From Verrucomicrobiota bacterium (GTDB lineage Bacteria > Verrucomicrobiota > Verrucomicrobiia > Limisphaerales > JAFGQR01), in the NCBI GenBank assembly GCA_016935555.1, contig JAFGQR010000163.1, forward strand, positions 1 to 64,000: a stretch of 64,000 bases of DNA, in the 5' to 3' direction. How positions within the stretch are numbered: position 1 is the stretch's first letter; every line of letters starts with the position of its first letter. A model generated the notes under the pieces. That model made no database searches, was not told the origin of the DNA, and saw nothing but the letters and a program-made list of their open reading frames with translations. Made by a program: the position numbers and the translations under genes. Positions 32,301-39,300 of the stretch are shown here, piece by piece.

Positions 32301-33143
32301 CTGACCGTCACCGACGACGGCGGAGGTGCCGCCAGCACGGGGTTCCTCCTCCGCGTGACGCCCGTGAACGATCGCCCCACGCTGCAGCCGCCGGGGAACC
32401 AGACCATGCCCGAAGACGGTTCTTTGACGGTGTCGTTCGAGGTGGGCGACGCCGAAACCGAGCCTGGCATGTTGCTGGTCACGGTGGCGTCATCGAACCC
32501 GGCATTGCTGCCGGCCACGGCGGCGGTGCTGGGCGGCAACGAGGCGCAGCGCACCGTGACGCTCACGCCCCTGCCCGACGCTCATGGCGAGACGACCGTC
32601 ACGCTGACCGTGCACGACGGCCACGGGGCGAGCCGCCAGGCTGCGTTCTTGCTGGAGGTCGCCGGCATCCCCGATCCGCCCGTCATCCTCGAACAACCGC
32701 AGGACCAAGCCACCACGCTGGGCGGGACGGCGACGTTTGAGGTCAACGCGCTTGGGATTTCCCTGCGCTACCAGTGGCAGCACGACCAAGCCGATCTTCC
32801 TGGCGAAACCAATGCCACGCTCAGGCTGGACGACGTCCAGCTCGCAGACGCCGGCCTCTACCGGGTGATCGTCACCGGAGTCGACGGCTCGGTGGCGAGC
32901 GCCGAGGCTCGGTTGCAGCTGCTGGTGCGGCCCGAGGTCGTCAGCATGCGCCACGCCGACGGCTCGACCGAGATCGTCTTCACCACGGTTGCCGGCTGGA
33001 CCTACGCCGTCGAATACAGTCCGTCCCTGGCTGACGCCGTCTGGCGCGAAGTCACCCGGGTCGTGGCCGACGGCGGAACCATGAGCGTCATCGACTCCGA
33101 CGCCTCCGACACCACCCGCTTCTACCGCATCCGCATCCCGTGA
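14337..33143 (+). CDS. Giant secreted repeat protein 1 (tandem-95, GEVED, DUF11, Ig-like, P-domains)
   Basis: About 6,268 residues if started at MHPCALVTRP, which gives a good signal peptide ending near TTRAA; an in-frame TTG at 14271 would add 22 residues. Approximate order: P-domain 48-220; DUF11; two Ig; GEVED (DFGDAPAPYP, from about 514); DUF11; two Ig; ConA-like 965-1255; then three further Ig/Ig(/Ig)-GEVED-DUF11 units, the last ending near 2700; second P-domain 2704-2867; two DUF11; Ig; fourteen tandem-95 repeats 3198-4628; two Ig; a galactose-binding-like domain 4810-4984; eleven more tandem-95 repeats to about 6115; Ig; C-terminal module ending RFYRIRIP. No enzyme motif was seen. Families of this type act as extracellular fibres or adhesins and often bind calcium; a surface or matrix role is inferred. 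It is followed 200 bases later by a second giant. Confidence 0.92.
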   Translation: MHPCALVTRPIRLILKGIRLRGVSPALGIALLLTPLALVSPTTRAAQSGTTHTFSYPGFISMPDFPSGPASPYPAAIQVSGLTAAVHKVTVTLRQVTHPYADELDVLLVGPQGQAVVLMSDGGDPETGLSDVTLTFDGDSTNTLPFTTAISSGTYLPSNYGGVEDNFFTAPGSPPWSSSLAVFQDTNPNGPWSLYVVDDAAEDGGTIYGGWQLTLETVQPLHDLGLAHTDHPDPVAAGGMLTYTIDVTNHGPAAASGVVVTSALPAGATFLSATASYGTWSQESATVVWTLGGLDVHGAGTATIQVTPLASGNLSATAGIAASGVDPSPADNAAMVTTLVLTAPEIFSQPEDVMVVAGGSASFRVTAAGDALSYQWYFNGAAIAGANAPICTISGAEASHEGGYTVAVTNAVGAVTSTVATLTLAIPPAITASPASRTNFAGTTATFAVDAAGTGPLTFQWRFQDTRDIPGATAPVLTLTNVQPADAGSYCAVVTNAVGAVTSAPATLTVWTADFGDAPAPYPTTLAEQGAHHLLLDGLHLGMSVDAEPDGAPSAMADGDDTSAAPDEDGVRFSQGWPRGQSAVMEVLASAPGVLNAWADFNGNGSWADPGDQILTNVDLAAGTNLLGVAVPAGALPGPCLTRFRFGSGRDPGFTGMALDGEVEDHVAAIGSPVDLAVSAAAQPDPVAVGSLWTLTLIATNGGPMEAADATVVHRLPAGLSFVSASASQGSCSHAAGVLQCDLGALAPNTAATVQVAATAAQAGFWTNSLEAHSGGLELAPSDNAAEVTVRVMQPPAITAPPLSQTVTRGEPVQLVVEAVGDDLRIQWFRNGVALPGATGAVLAFASVQLADAGNYTVRITNEVGAVLSDPAALTVLGAPRILAPPLCKTAFLGSNHTFTVTAEGEPPPAFQWLKDGVPVEGATGPALALVNLQPSDAGNYQVVLTNTLGSVTSIVARLAVLTPDDPAYPEPVGGWAYSYAGDALHTNGATALDGTWTHDNSSDAWALDGRGAGVGLPGGLSTTQGVLTLEDAVSSLTADNRRFHFMHNLDQDAQVAAPDSILNDGITLSFRARLTPAAPTDPLTELAGAPNGAVNSGNGHGMIGIRQSAAPGMMLSFSLNQAVEDTSPTATYSFGQAGLHMNNLFGETPNAFVDPGEFGDVNLLPLDPGVFHHFWITITNNGADPGTHRVAVYRDGSYTPAVFNVTAGNAVDTVTSGAPVTNYLALSVANLADQVGAFDLDFVAYRAGVLEPGQFDIPVAILRQPASQAVAAGASALFTVDVTGTPPVAYQWRRDGIPIPGATLPHYATPPVTPADDGAVFSVVVSNFCGAVTSAPATLELLLPPQIVAHPQSQDATNGEPARLTVLAGGEGTLVYQWYFNDTVIPEATADTLLFDPVQPDDGGPYYVVVANDAGSVTSAVAVLTVRLLDFGDAPAPYPTLRTDNGARHLLVDGVFLGAGADADADGQPDGDAMGDDIHGDDEDGVVFVTGWTVGQPAQLNVTASVAGFLDAWCDSDGNGTWADPGERLLASQPLAPGANALTVAVPLEATVARGFVRFRFSTAGGLSPVGIAADGEVEDYAVPLTLVGDVGVSMTVTPDPVAVGGPLTFEVTVGNTGPSPAGDVVLSGALPGNAVLVEAAPGQGSCAQIGDTVRCDLGTIASGGAVIVHLVVSPTAEGTVTQTASATTGIVDVNPLNNSATATATAQLAPAIVTAPLPQTALAGDPVTFTVVASGASLSYQWRRDGVEIPDQTNATLAIAHAQLADAGYYSVRVSNPVGAVESTPVLLTVQAAPVIVRPPETQRAYAGGQVTFTVQASGTEPLSYQWFFNGTHPLPSATGPTLVLAPVDTNHTGLYRVRVTNSVGAATSPDAALTVLEADFGDAPPPYPTLLVDNGPRHVLVPGVRLGTASDDEPDGQPEAEARGDDLAGLNDEDGVTLNGPWYWGQWVTVQVMASTHGVLDAWVDFDGNGSWAEPGDRVATQHALAAGPNAVAFVVPVAAVDGRTFARFRFTTAGGLASAGGEAPDGEVEDYTVTLRPAMDVAVTLLAAPSPVAVGSVLTYTHTVSNLGSIPATDVWLTNWLPSGITLNAVASSQGECTVEDGRVMCALGTLEPAGAATLTLSVTPTTAVWLTNGVRVAGLPDDANPGNNAVTNVVHAQIPPKITTPPLSQSVSEGATVTLTVAATGTALNYQWRFNGVDLPGATSPTLELPQVRMDQAGEYSVCVSNGVGSVTSAPAVLTVLAAPVILTHPQSQSLPIGSNAVFTVSAVGSEPLHYQWYFNGSRFVGAVQPTLTLAEVTELNAGTYAVVVTNIVGAVTSTPATLTVWAPPQIDTPPASQTNYAGTTVQFSVEASGPGPLTYQWYYNSSQALPGATESVLVLTNVQKSQSGNYHVEVANPSGRVPSPTAVLTVWEVDWGDAPDPPYPTLSARPGAAHILNPGVLLGTRNDFEPDGQPEPGALGDDAAGGDDEDGVHWTNGWFIGQSVPLELVASTLGFLDVWVDFNHNGSWTDYGDKCLDARPLLAGTNLVNLGIPPGALPGPTFARFRFSTLGHLGPDGIAPNGEVEDYAVTLEPAANLMLAMAAHTEEVALGQDLAYTLVVTNAGASAASGVMLSNRLPAHVTFVSAAIGQGSCTAQQGVLLCQVGTLAAGQSTALDVVLTPLQAGRYPHEANVGAAEHDPNPADNTLTNSSAVFIPVAPLANPNRIALLDNGPAGVYPSTIFVSGLSAAVYRVTVTVNRLTHLFPDDIDMLLVGPTGQGVVLMSDAGSGNSLDQVTISFDDRAAQAISDSGVIVPGTYRPANHGGTGDTFPAPAPAPPYGPSLSAFYNTTPNGVWSLYCLDDALDDDGVIEGGWSLGLDLMNPMTDLQLAMDGPPGAVPMGTNLLYTLTVGNAGPATVPGIVLRDLFQGPAQVLEATSTQGACTRIDGGIECAIGTLAGGQSATITVLAAPVATGSVTNTATLIADVADSQPADNTARRVTVVLPITDVELRHSDLPETVPFDWSGTITLTVVNRGPSPVTGLHVADTVPAGIELVSVLPSQGACAPVDGGIDCALGALGVDGTATVALEVRSVQLGVWTNTARVSCLEMDINPANDTAAEVVTVESPPIILAQPVGLTVNNGDPATFAVTVMGTEPLSCQWRFNGADLPGATSNVLHLPHTSADQAGEYRVWITNRLGAVLSDPALLLVREPPSLSVIGDQTLAEDERRTVPFTVADSETPPGDLVVTASSANPELLPPAGLILGGAGATRTLDLVPATNRAGTTTVTLTVRDADGFEAAHTFAVTVTPVNDLPALTPFGNPVAAEDETLVLPFGIADVETPAGQLGLAAVCANPALVASEGLILGGEGDRRTLTVVPVANAFGEAMITVTVTDGEGGSAGQSFLLTLTPVDDPPTLDPPADLVLDEDAPEQTLALTGISPGATNENQSVTFEVVSSHPALIPTPTIAYAPPDTAGTLRFTPQPEQSGTATLTVTLRDSGSPGLVTARAFQVVVRPVNDLPVVTAPGPVTLEEDTATGPLTILVGDLESGAETLALSGYSSAPAKVPPSAFVFGGSGSNRTVTITPLPDAAGPVTVTLTVTDPDGGQGTAAFELSITPVNDLPAMTAIPDQTSPEDVPVVIPFHLWDVETPPEDMLVVAVSANQSLIPVSNIAFEASGSNWTLTLTPQTNLFGESRITISAVDAEGVVVRSTFMLTVASANDPPTLDPIPDLVLTEDAPEQVVLLTGITAGPANEDPVVTVTAVSDQPGIIAAPAVVHTPPSTTAELRFTPVPDASGIARISVTVDDGALTDRYCTRMLRVAVGDVDDPPTLAGPAAQTLDEDETRALSFTIADPDTPLDELWVQAVSTNPNLLPASSLLLSGSGAQRTVTVAPLANRHGSATVTLSVADDGGTNTATFDVVVRPVNDPPTLAPLPDLVLPEDAGPQTVALTGISSGADNEPEPVTLTVTTSDPGVIPQPVLTYHSPDATGTLAFEAPPEKSGTSTLTVTADDGQGAQTRCAFTVAVQSVNDLPVLSAIGDQWIQENTSTGPLPFTIGDLESPAPTLAVTARASNPALVPNANLVFDGSGSNRTLTVTPLPGRSGAAAIDLTVIDADQGATGITFLLFVAGIESIPVIAGVPELAIAEDASTEVPVVVGDDETPAAELTVSGVCSDAALVPPGGLVFGGSGSNRVLTFTPARDAFGSGTLTLFVVDARGNVARQDVPLTVTSVNDAPTLDPIAPLEVEPDAPPRVLRLTGIGAGAPNESQPLTVTAVSSHPAVVPDPVVTYASPASLGLLTIAPAAGATGTAVVTVTVNDGAPEHAATSQTFPVTVHPVNQPPTLEPVADRLTLQNAPITVPFVIGDAETPAASLVVSGASSDPQVLPDANFQFDGAGYNRTVTLTPAPGQAGFSTVSLTVTDEAGGTATASFLLRVDPWNTPPVLSTIADQVTDENTPVTVGFTVSDRDTPAASLLLASDVSDPLLVPATGRVLGGSGTNRTLTLIPTPHRAGSTTITLDAYDEQGWSSQAVFVLTVNGTNDPPAIAPLPDVTLPANGSVALPFAVADLETPAEDLGLACASTAASLLPASGIIFGGSGAARTVTLTPLPGQTGTAVVTLTVADAGSLVSSTTFTVTVEPAGTPPRITAHPESQTNAIGADVMLTVRAVGTPPLRYQWKHNGIPVPGATESMLVLSNAQPADAGLYGVRVSDVFGAVASETAQLTLLEPPLPGQAPTILRQPASLTLPAGESARFVVIAAGTAPLFYQWQRNGADLGGATSASLVLTNLQGADQGTYAVRVHNAHGSILSTAADLVVTGAYPASNTALVPPGAVWKYRDTGIDLGTAWREPAYDDSAWASGAAQFGYGEGDEDTVVSYGSDANNKYVTTYFRHAFVVEDPSVFVRLQVALLCDDGAALYLNGTEIVRSNLPAGPLAYATRPVTAITGTAEIAYATNVLDASLLLPGTNLLAAEIHQITAADADLSFDGALVAVPFGHEPPVLGAFASQTMLEDGVLALPVTVDDPDTEVFLVTLAGTSSNPALISATNCLFEGTGIHRTLRLVPAPNAFGTAQVSVTASDGTATATTTFSLTVQPVNDLPTLHPIPDLALADSAGSYTVNLTGISTGATNETQTLSLTVVSGNPTVAEMKDLSYLSPATTGEFAIDPRRNKSGVVPFTVTITEASPTTNHVTTQTFNVYVRDQANTVPTLTALADQTLAEDTATAALAFSVDDAQTAATALTVTARSSNPSLVPPAGLVLGGTAAARTLTVTPAPNQSGTAVITVQVVDDAFGMAQTEFTLTVAPVNDPPAISDLPDQSVSAGQPTALLPFVVGDPDTPAHTLTVTVASSNPTLLPPARIELGGTGSNRVVRLWPVPSETGSATVTVSVSDGVSSASDTCVLTVTPFPDPPAISSVDNQTVPEDTATAAIPLVVGDERTPAADLALTVQTSDASLLPLANVLLQGSGSNRTLTLTPAPDAFGNVRVTLTVTDEDLMPASTSFLLTVQPVNDPPTLDALADLTLDVDSGAHAVPLTGIGCGSALETQVVSVTATSSHTGLLPHPDVSYAPGATIGSLVLRPLPGASGTVTVTVSVSDGQAHAGAVSREFTVTFTELIALSAIADVSLDEDATLDVPFTVSVVSGDPGAVTVVAVSAHPSLLSGTGLGIRGVGGDRILALAPAPDQYGYTEVTLTATDAQGASASRTFTVVVRSVNDMPTIDPIAPLDLTDTSGPQRVPLTGISAGAGNEHQYLVVRAASSDPAVVPAPAVAYTSPDSTGSLTLAPMPNASGTALITVTVTDLQSQNAVTTTAFPVTVTAQNEPPVISTIAAQTTTPGTPVTVGFIVVDAETAASALEVTAVSSDTALVPATNLVMTGIDNQWLLTIVPAPLQTGTVTLTLSARDPEGAVGSQSFPLTIGLPNQPPSVTSLPDQTTIEATPLEGLDVQVADAETAADALLLVGHSSNPSIVPDANIVVEGSGNHRTVRILPAPDGEGTAWITLTVTDDGGGAASTGFLLRVTPVNDRPTLQPPGNQTMPEDGSLTVSFEVGDAETEPGMLLVTVASSNPALLPATAAVLGGNEAQRTVTLTPLPDAHGETTVTLTVHDGHGASRQAAFLLEVAGIPDPPVILEQPQDQATTLGGTATFEVNALGISLRYQWQHDQADLPGETNATLRLDDVQLADAGLYRVIVTGVDGSVASAEARLQLLVRPEVVSMRHADGSTEIVFTTVAGWTYAVEYSPSLADAVWREVTRVVADGGTMSVIDSDASDTTRFYRIRIP

Positions 33144-33146
33144 TGA

Positions 33147-33179
33147 CCCCGAGAAGTTTGAACTTGGCGCAGTTCGGGG
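33147..33179 (+). terminator. Hairpin after giant gene 1
   Basis: Outer arms CCCCGA and TCGGGG enclose an inner perfect palindrome AAGTT-TG-AACTT, three bases after the stop codon. There is no T-tract, so it may be an RNA-stabilising hairpin rather than a true terminator. Confidence 0.45.
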
Positions 33180-33309
33180 CTGTCCATTGGGTGTTCACCC
33201 TGCACGGCTGTGGCATGCCGTAACCGCTTGCGATCCAACGGCCGCATCGACGACACGCCCGGCGTGCCGTCGTGAGTTGCGCTGGCTTCGCAGGCACGGG
33301 TGTGATACG

Positions 33310-33319
33310 GTGACGTCAC
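33310..33319. promoter_or_regulatory. Palindrome GTGACGTCAC upstream of giant gene 2
   Basis: A perfect 10-bp palindrome ending 24 bases before the start codon of the second giant gene, within the 200-base gap between the two giants. It could be a dimeric-regulator site controlling the second gene separately. No clear -35/-10 pair was found next to it. Confidence 0.3.
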
Positions 33320-33343
33320 GTTTCTCACTGACTATGGTTCATC

Positions 33344-36300
33344 ATGAATAGACGCCTGCCTGCTCGATCGGTCCGGACTTGTGCGGCGAACCGGCGCGGT
33401 GCCTGCCCCGTTCCCATCCGCCTGGCGCTGGCTCTCCTCGCGGCCGCCTCCCCCGCCCCGCCCCTCCGAGCCGACATCCTCCCGGTCCCCGTCCATGTCA
33501 CGGCCGCCGACACCGTCCCTTTCAGCGAGCTCGCCACCCGCGCCGCCAGCAGCCCGAGGCCGGCCGGAAAGTATGCGGCTTCGGCGGCGGCTGAGTCGGA
33601 CGGGGCGCTGCCGCCGGAAGACGGCCAAGCGGCGCCGGCCCGTGTGGCCAGCGCGCCGGCGCCACTCCAGGAACTGGAGTCGCCGATGCCGAACGCGAAC
33701 TTCGCGGCGCTGCTGGACGACGGGACGGCGTTCACGCCGGACATCGCGGCGGCGGTGGGGGTGCAGCATTTGATGGTCGCGCTCAACAGCCAGGTGCGAA
33801 TCCAGGACCGGCAGGGCCACGCGCTGAGCACCGTCACCCTGGACGGGTTCTGGGCGGGGCTGACCAACGCGGTGCTGACGAACCTGTTCTGCAGCGAACC
33901 CCGGCTGTTGTTTGATCCGCACGCCCAGCGATGGATCTTCACCGCCAACGCCAACCTCGGCACCAACAACGCCGGCGTGCTCCTGGCCGTCAGCGGGACG
34001 CCGGACCCCACCGGCACCTGGCACCGGCGGTTCATCGCCACGACCAACGTCGTCGTCACCCCCGCCACCCCGCCCGCCACCAACACGATCGAACTCTATG
34101 CCGAACGCCCCACGCCAGCCTTTAACAAGGACTGGATCGTGGTCCAGGCCAACCTGTATTACCGGACCGACGACACCTTGTGGGCGTCCGCGGTCTATGT
34201 CTTCAACAAGACCAACCTCTACGCGGGCGGCACCCTGTCCCCCCTGCGGTTCGAGTTCGTGGACCCGGTGGAGGGATTGCTCGACATCAACCACGTGCCT
34301 GCGGCGGCCTACGACGCGGCCGCGTCGAGTCTTTATTTTGTGCAGGTCTGGGCGGGCAATTACCAGGAGTATGGGTACCTGCGGATTTACAGCCTGGAGC
34401 ATTCCCCCACCAACACCCCGTTCCTGAAAACCACCGACGCCACCGGCGACCCGGGGCCCTTCGCCGAAACGTGGTATGCGTGGGACAGCGGCCCGCCGGC
34501 AGGCGTCACCAACCTGGCGCCCCAGTGGAACAGTCCCCACCGGATCGACGCGGGCGACGACCGCATCCAGAATGTGGTCTATCGCAGGGGATTGCTTTAT
34601 GCGGTGCACACGGTGTTTCTGCCCACCAACGCTCCGACCCACACGGCGCTCCAGTGGTACGTGATCACGCCCGGGCTGGGCGAAAGTCTCGTGACGCGTT
34701 TCGATGCCGGCGTGGCCGACCCTGAAGGGCGGTCGTTTGCGTTTCCGAGCATTGCGGTCAACCGCGACGACGACATCCTGGTGGGCTACACGCGCTTCGA
34801 CTCGAATCACTACCCGTGCGCCGGCTACGTGTTCCAGGGGCGCAAGGACCCGCCCGAAACCCAGCGCGGCGACATCATCTACCGCTACGGCGAAGCCCCC
34901 TATTACGTGCCCGACTGCTACGGCGTCAATTTGTGGGGCGCCTACAGCGCCTCCATCACGGATCCGGTCAACGACACCGACCTGTGGACCGTCCAACAAT
35001 ACGCTGAACTGCCCGCACCCCAAGGCAGCCGCTGGGGCACCTGGTGGGCCCGCGTGTCCCCCGACGTCGACCTCGCCCTCGCCGCATCCGTCGCGCCCGA
35101 CCCCGTTTATGCCGGCAACCCCCTCACCTGCACCCTCACCGTCACCAACCTCGAACCCAACCGCGCCAGCGGCGTCGTCCTCAGCAACCGCCTGCCCCCG
35201 GGCGCCGTGTTCGTGTCCGGGACCGTCCCCGGCGGGGCGTGCGCGCTGACCAACGACTCGGTCATTTGCGATCTCGGCATGCTGGACACGGGGCAAAGCC
35301 GCGCGGCGACGATCGTGATCCTGCCGTTCACCCAGGGGCTCATGTCCAACGCGGTCAGCGTGGCCGCCAACGGGCGCGATCTCAATCCCACCAACAACAC
35401 CGCGACCTCCGTGACCACGGTGCTGGAGTCGGCCGACCTGGCGCTGCTGGGTTCCGACGACCCCGATCCCGTCGGCGTCGGACAGGATCTCGTCTATGCC
35501 CTCACCGTCACCAACCAGGGCCCGTTCGCCAGCGTCGGCGTCTGGCTCACCAACATCCTGCCGTCCGGAGTCACCCTGGTTTCCAGTGTCGCCAGCCAGG
35601 GCGCCTGCACCCTCAGCGGCACAACGCTCAAGTGCAGCCTCGGGCCCATCAACAGCAACCGCACAGCCACCGTCACCCTCGTCCTGCGCCCCACCACCGC
35701 AGGCACCCTCACCCACCGGGCGCGCGTCGCCGCCGGCACCTTCGACTACAACCCCGCCAACAACAGCGTCACCAACACCACCCGCGCCCACCACCTCCCC
35801 ACCCTCTCCGCCATCGGCCCCCGCACGATGAGCGAGGACACCGTCCTGGGGCCGCTGGCGTTCACCGTTAGCGACGCCGAAACCCCCGCCGCCTCGCTGA
35901 CCGTCACCGCCGCCTCGTCGAACCCGGCTCTCGTGTCCCCGGAGGGCCTCGGGCTCGGAGGCAGCGGCCCCAGCCGCACCCTGACCCTCACGCCGCTGCC
36001 CGACCAGTTCGGCACCGCCACCATCACGCTCACCGTCGCCGACTTGGACCAGGGCATCGCCACCCACAGTTTTCTGCTCACGGTCACCAACGTGAACGAC
36101 CCGCCTTCGATCAACAGCCTGCCGGACCAGACGATTCTCGAGGACATGCCCATGCCCGTCACCCTGCTCATGCTCGCCGACCTCGAGACGCCCGTGGACA
36201 GCCTCTTCCTGGCCGCCACCTCCACCAACACCACCCTCGTCCCCCCCACCAACATCGCCTTCCTGGGCACCGGCGCCAGCCGCATCCTGTCCGTCAAACC

Positions 36301-39300
36301 CGCCCCCAACCAGCACGGCACTGCGCGGATCACGGTGACAGTGGCCGACGGCGGCCTGGAGGTGAGCACGTCGTTCGTGTTGACGGTGCTGCCGGTCAAC
36401 GATCCGCCCTTCGTCACCGTCAACACCAACCTCACCCTCGACGAGGACACCTCCACCGGCCCCCTGCCGCTGACGCTCAGCGACGACGACACCCCGGCCA
36501 GCAACCTCGTCGTCCATATCCGCTCCAGCCTCCCCTGGCTCGTCGGCACCAGCGAGATCGTCCTCGCCGGCACCGGCACCAACCGGACCCTCACCCTCAC
36601 CCCCGTGCCCAACGAAGCCTGGTGGGAACCCGCCCAGATCACCCTCGCCGTCTCCGACGCGACGCCCCTCACCAACACCGTCATCCTGTTCGTGACCGTC
36701 AACCCCGTCGATGACCCGCCCACGCTCAACCCCATCCCGCCCCGCAGCCTCACCGAGGACGACCCCCTCCAAACCGTGCCGCTGGGCGGCATCGGCACGG
36801 GCGCCTGGAACGAAGACCAGACCCTGACCGTGACCGCCGTGTCCGGGAACACGCGCGTGGTGCCGGCGGTCCACGTGGACTACAGCAGCCCGAACCCCAC
36901 CGGCACGCTGAGCTTCACTCCCCTTCCCGACGCCAGCGGCATCGCCGCCATCACCGTCACCGTCGCCGATGGCGGTCTGGCCGGCAACACCGTCGTCCGC
37001 ACCTTCAACGTCATCGTGACTCCCGTCAACGATGCCCCCACGCTCGACCCGCTGGGCGAGCTCGACGTGCTCGAGGATAGCGGAGTGATCCGCCTCCCGC
37101 TCAGCGGCGTCAGCACCGGCGCCACCAACGAATTCCAAACGCTCGTCGTGACCACCGCCTCCAGTGCGCCCGCCATTGTCCCGCCGCCCACCGTCTCCTA
37201 CGTGTCGCCGAACCCCTCCGGCCAGCTGAACGTCTCGCCCGCCACCAACGCCGCCGGCACCGCCGTCCTCACCGTCACCGTCAATGACGGCGGCTCCTCG
37301 AACAATCTCGTGACACGCTCGTTCCCCGTCACCGTCCGCCCCGTTAACGATCCCCCCACCATCCACCCCGTCGGCGACCGGACGGTGAGCGAGGATTTCG
37401 GCGACTACCAGGTGGAGCTGGCGGGTCTGAGCGGCGGGCCGCCCGATGAAAGCCAGGCCCTCACCCTGACGGCGCTGTCCGACAAACCGAACCTGGTGTC
37501 CCACCCCGTCGTGCTCTATACAAACCCCGCCGCCACCGCGATCCTGCGTTTCACCTCGCTGACCAACCAGGCCGGACTGGCCACCCTCACCCTCACTCTC
37601 CAGGACGACGGCGCCTCCAACAGCATCACCACCCACACCTTCACCCTTGCCGTCAACCCCGTCAACGACCCGCCCACGCTCAACCCCATCGGGCCGTTCA
37701 GCATCGACGAGGATTCCGGCGGCTTGAACGTTCCGTTCGCCGGCGTCTCCAGCGGCGCCCCCAACGAAAAGCAGGAGCTCACCGTCACCGCACTGTCCAG
37801 CAATCCCGCCATCCTGCCGCACCCGGCCGTCACCTACACCAGCCCCAACCCCGGGGGCAGCCTCCATCTCCGGCCGCTGACCAATGCGTTCGGCAACGTC
37901 ACGATCACGGTGACGGTCCGGGATGACGGATCCGGTACCCACTCGACGAGCCGCAGCTTCGAGGTCAACGTGCGATCCGTCAACGACCCGCCCGCCATCA
38001 GCCAGGTCCCCGACGCCACCCTCCTCGAAGACGGCGTCACCGATCCCCTGCCCTTCACCGTGAGCGACGTGGAAACCGCCCCCGCCGGCCTCACCCTGTC
38101 CGCCGATTCCTCCAACCAAGAACTCGTCAGCCGCGACGATATCGTCCTCGCCGGCACGGGCGTCCAGCGCAGCGTCACGGTGCGCCCGCGCCCCAACCAG
38201 TTCGGCTCCGCTCAAATCTCCCTGATCGTGTTCGACGCCGACGGCGGCTACGCCATCACCGAGTTCGGCGTGAACGTGCAGTCCGTCAACGACCCGCCAT
38301 GGACCGCCCCCGTGCCCGATCAGACGATGCGCGAGGACGGTGTGCTGAGCGGGGTGCCGCTGACGGTTCTGGACGACGACGTCCCGGCCAGTCCCTTTAC
38401 CCTCACCGCAACGGCGTCCAATCTCATCCTGCTTCCTCCCGGCAGCCTCGTCCTGGGCGGCACGGGCACCAACCGCACCCTGCGGATCCAGCCCGCGCCG
38501 GGCAAGTATGGCGAGGCCACCATCGTGGTGGGCGTCAACGACGGGATCACGAACGTGACCCGCGCCTTCACGTTGACCGTGCTGCCCAACAACCGTTCGC
38601 CGGTGATGACCGCGCTTGGTCCCCAAACCACGGCCGAAGACCTGCCCCTCGGACCGCTCGCCTTCGACATCGGCGACCGCGAAACCCCCGCCGGCGACCT
38701 GCGCCTCACCGCCTCCTCCTCGAACCCCGACCTTATCCCCGCCGCCGGCATCGTGTTCGGCGGCTCCGGCAGCAACCGCACCGTCACCCTCCACCCTGTC
38801 ACCAACCAGTTCGGCACCGCGTTCGTCACCCTCGGCGTCGAAGACGCCCACTTCGTCTGGACCCCCGTCCCCATGGTTCCCACCGTCGAAAGCAACCGGC
38901 AATGCGTGCTCTGGCCCGCCTCGGAACCCCTCGAAGTGTTCCGGCTCACCGGCATCGAAAGCGCCCCCCCGCCCCCCCCCCTGCGCATCGAACCCGCCGG
39001 CCCCCACGTCAAAATCTCCTGGCCACACCCCGCCCCCGACTGCGTGCTCGAGCGGGCCCTTCATGTGGCCGGCCGCGCCCGGGTGACGTTCCTGCTGACC
39101 GTCACCCCGGTGAACGACGCGCCGCTCATTTCGATCGTGCCCGACGCGGTGATACCCGAGGACGGCAGCACGGGCGACCTGCCGTTCACGCTCGAGGACG
39201 TCGAAAGCCCCGTCACCAACCTGGTCCTGACCGTGGCGTCGTCGGACCCGGGGCTTGTGCCGGCCGGCGGCCTGGTGCTGGGCGGCACCGGCACCCACCG

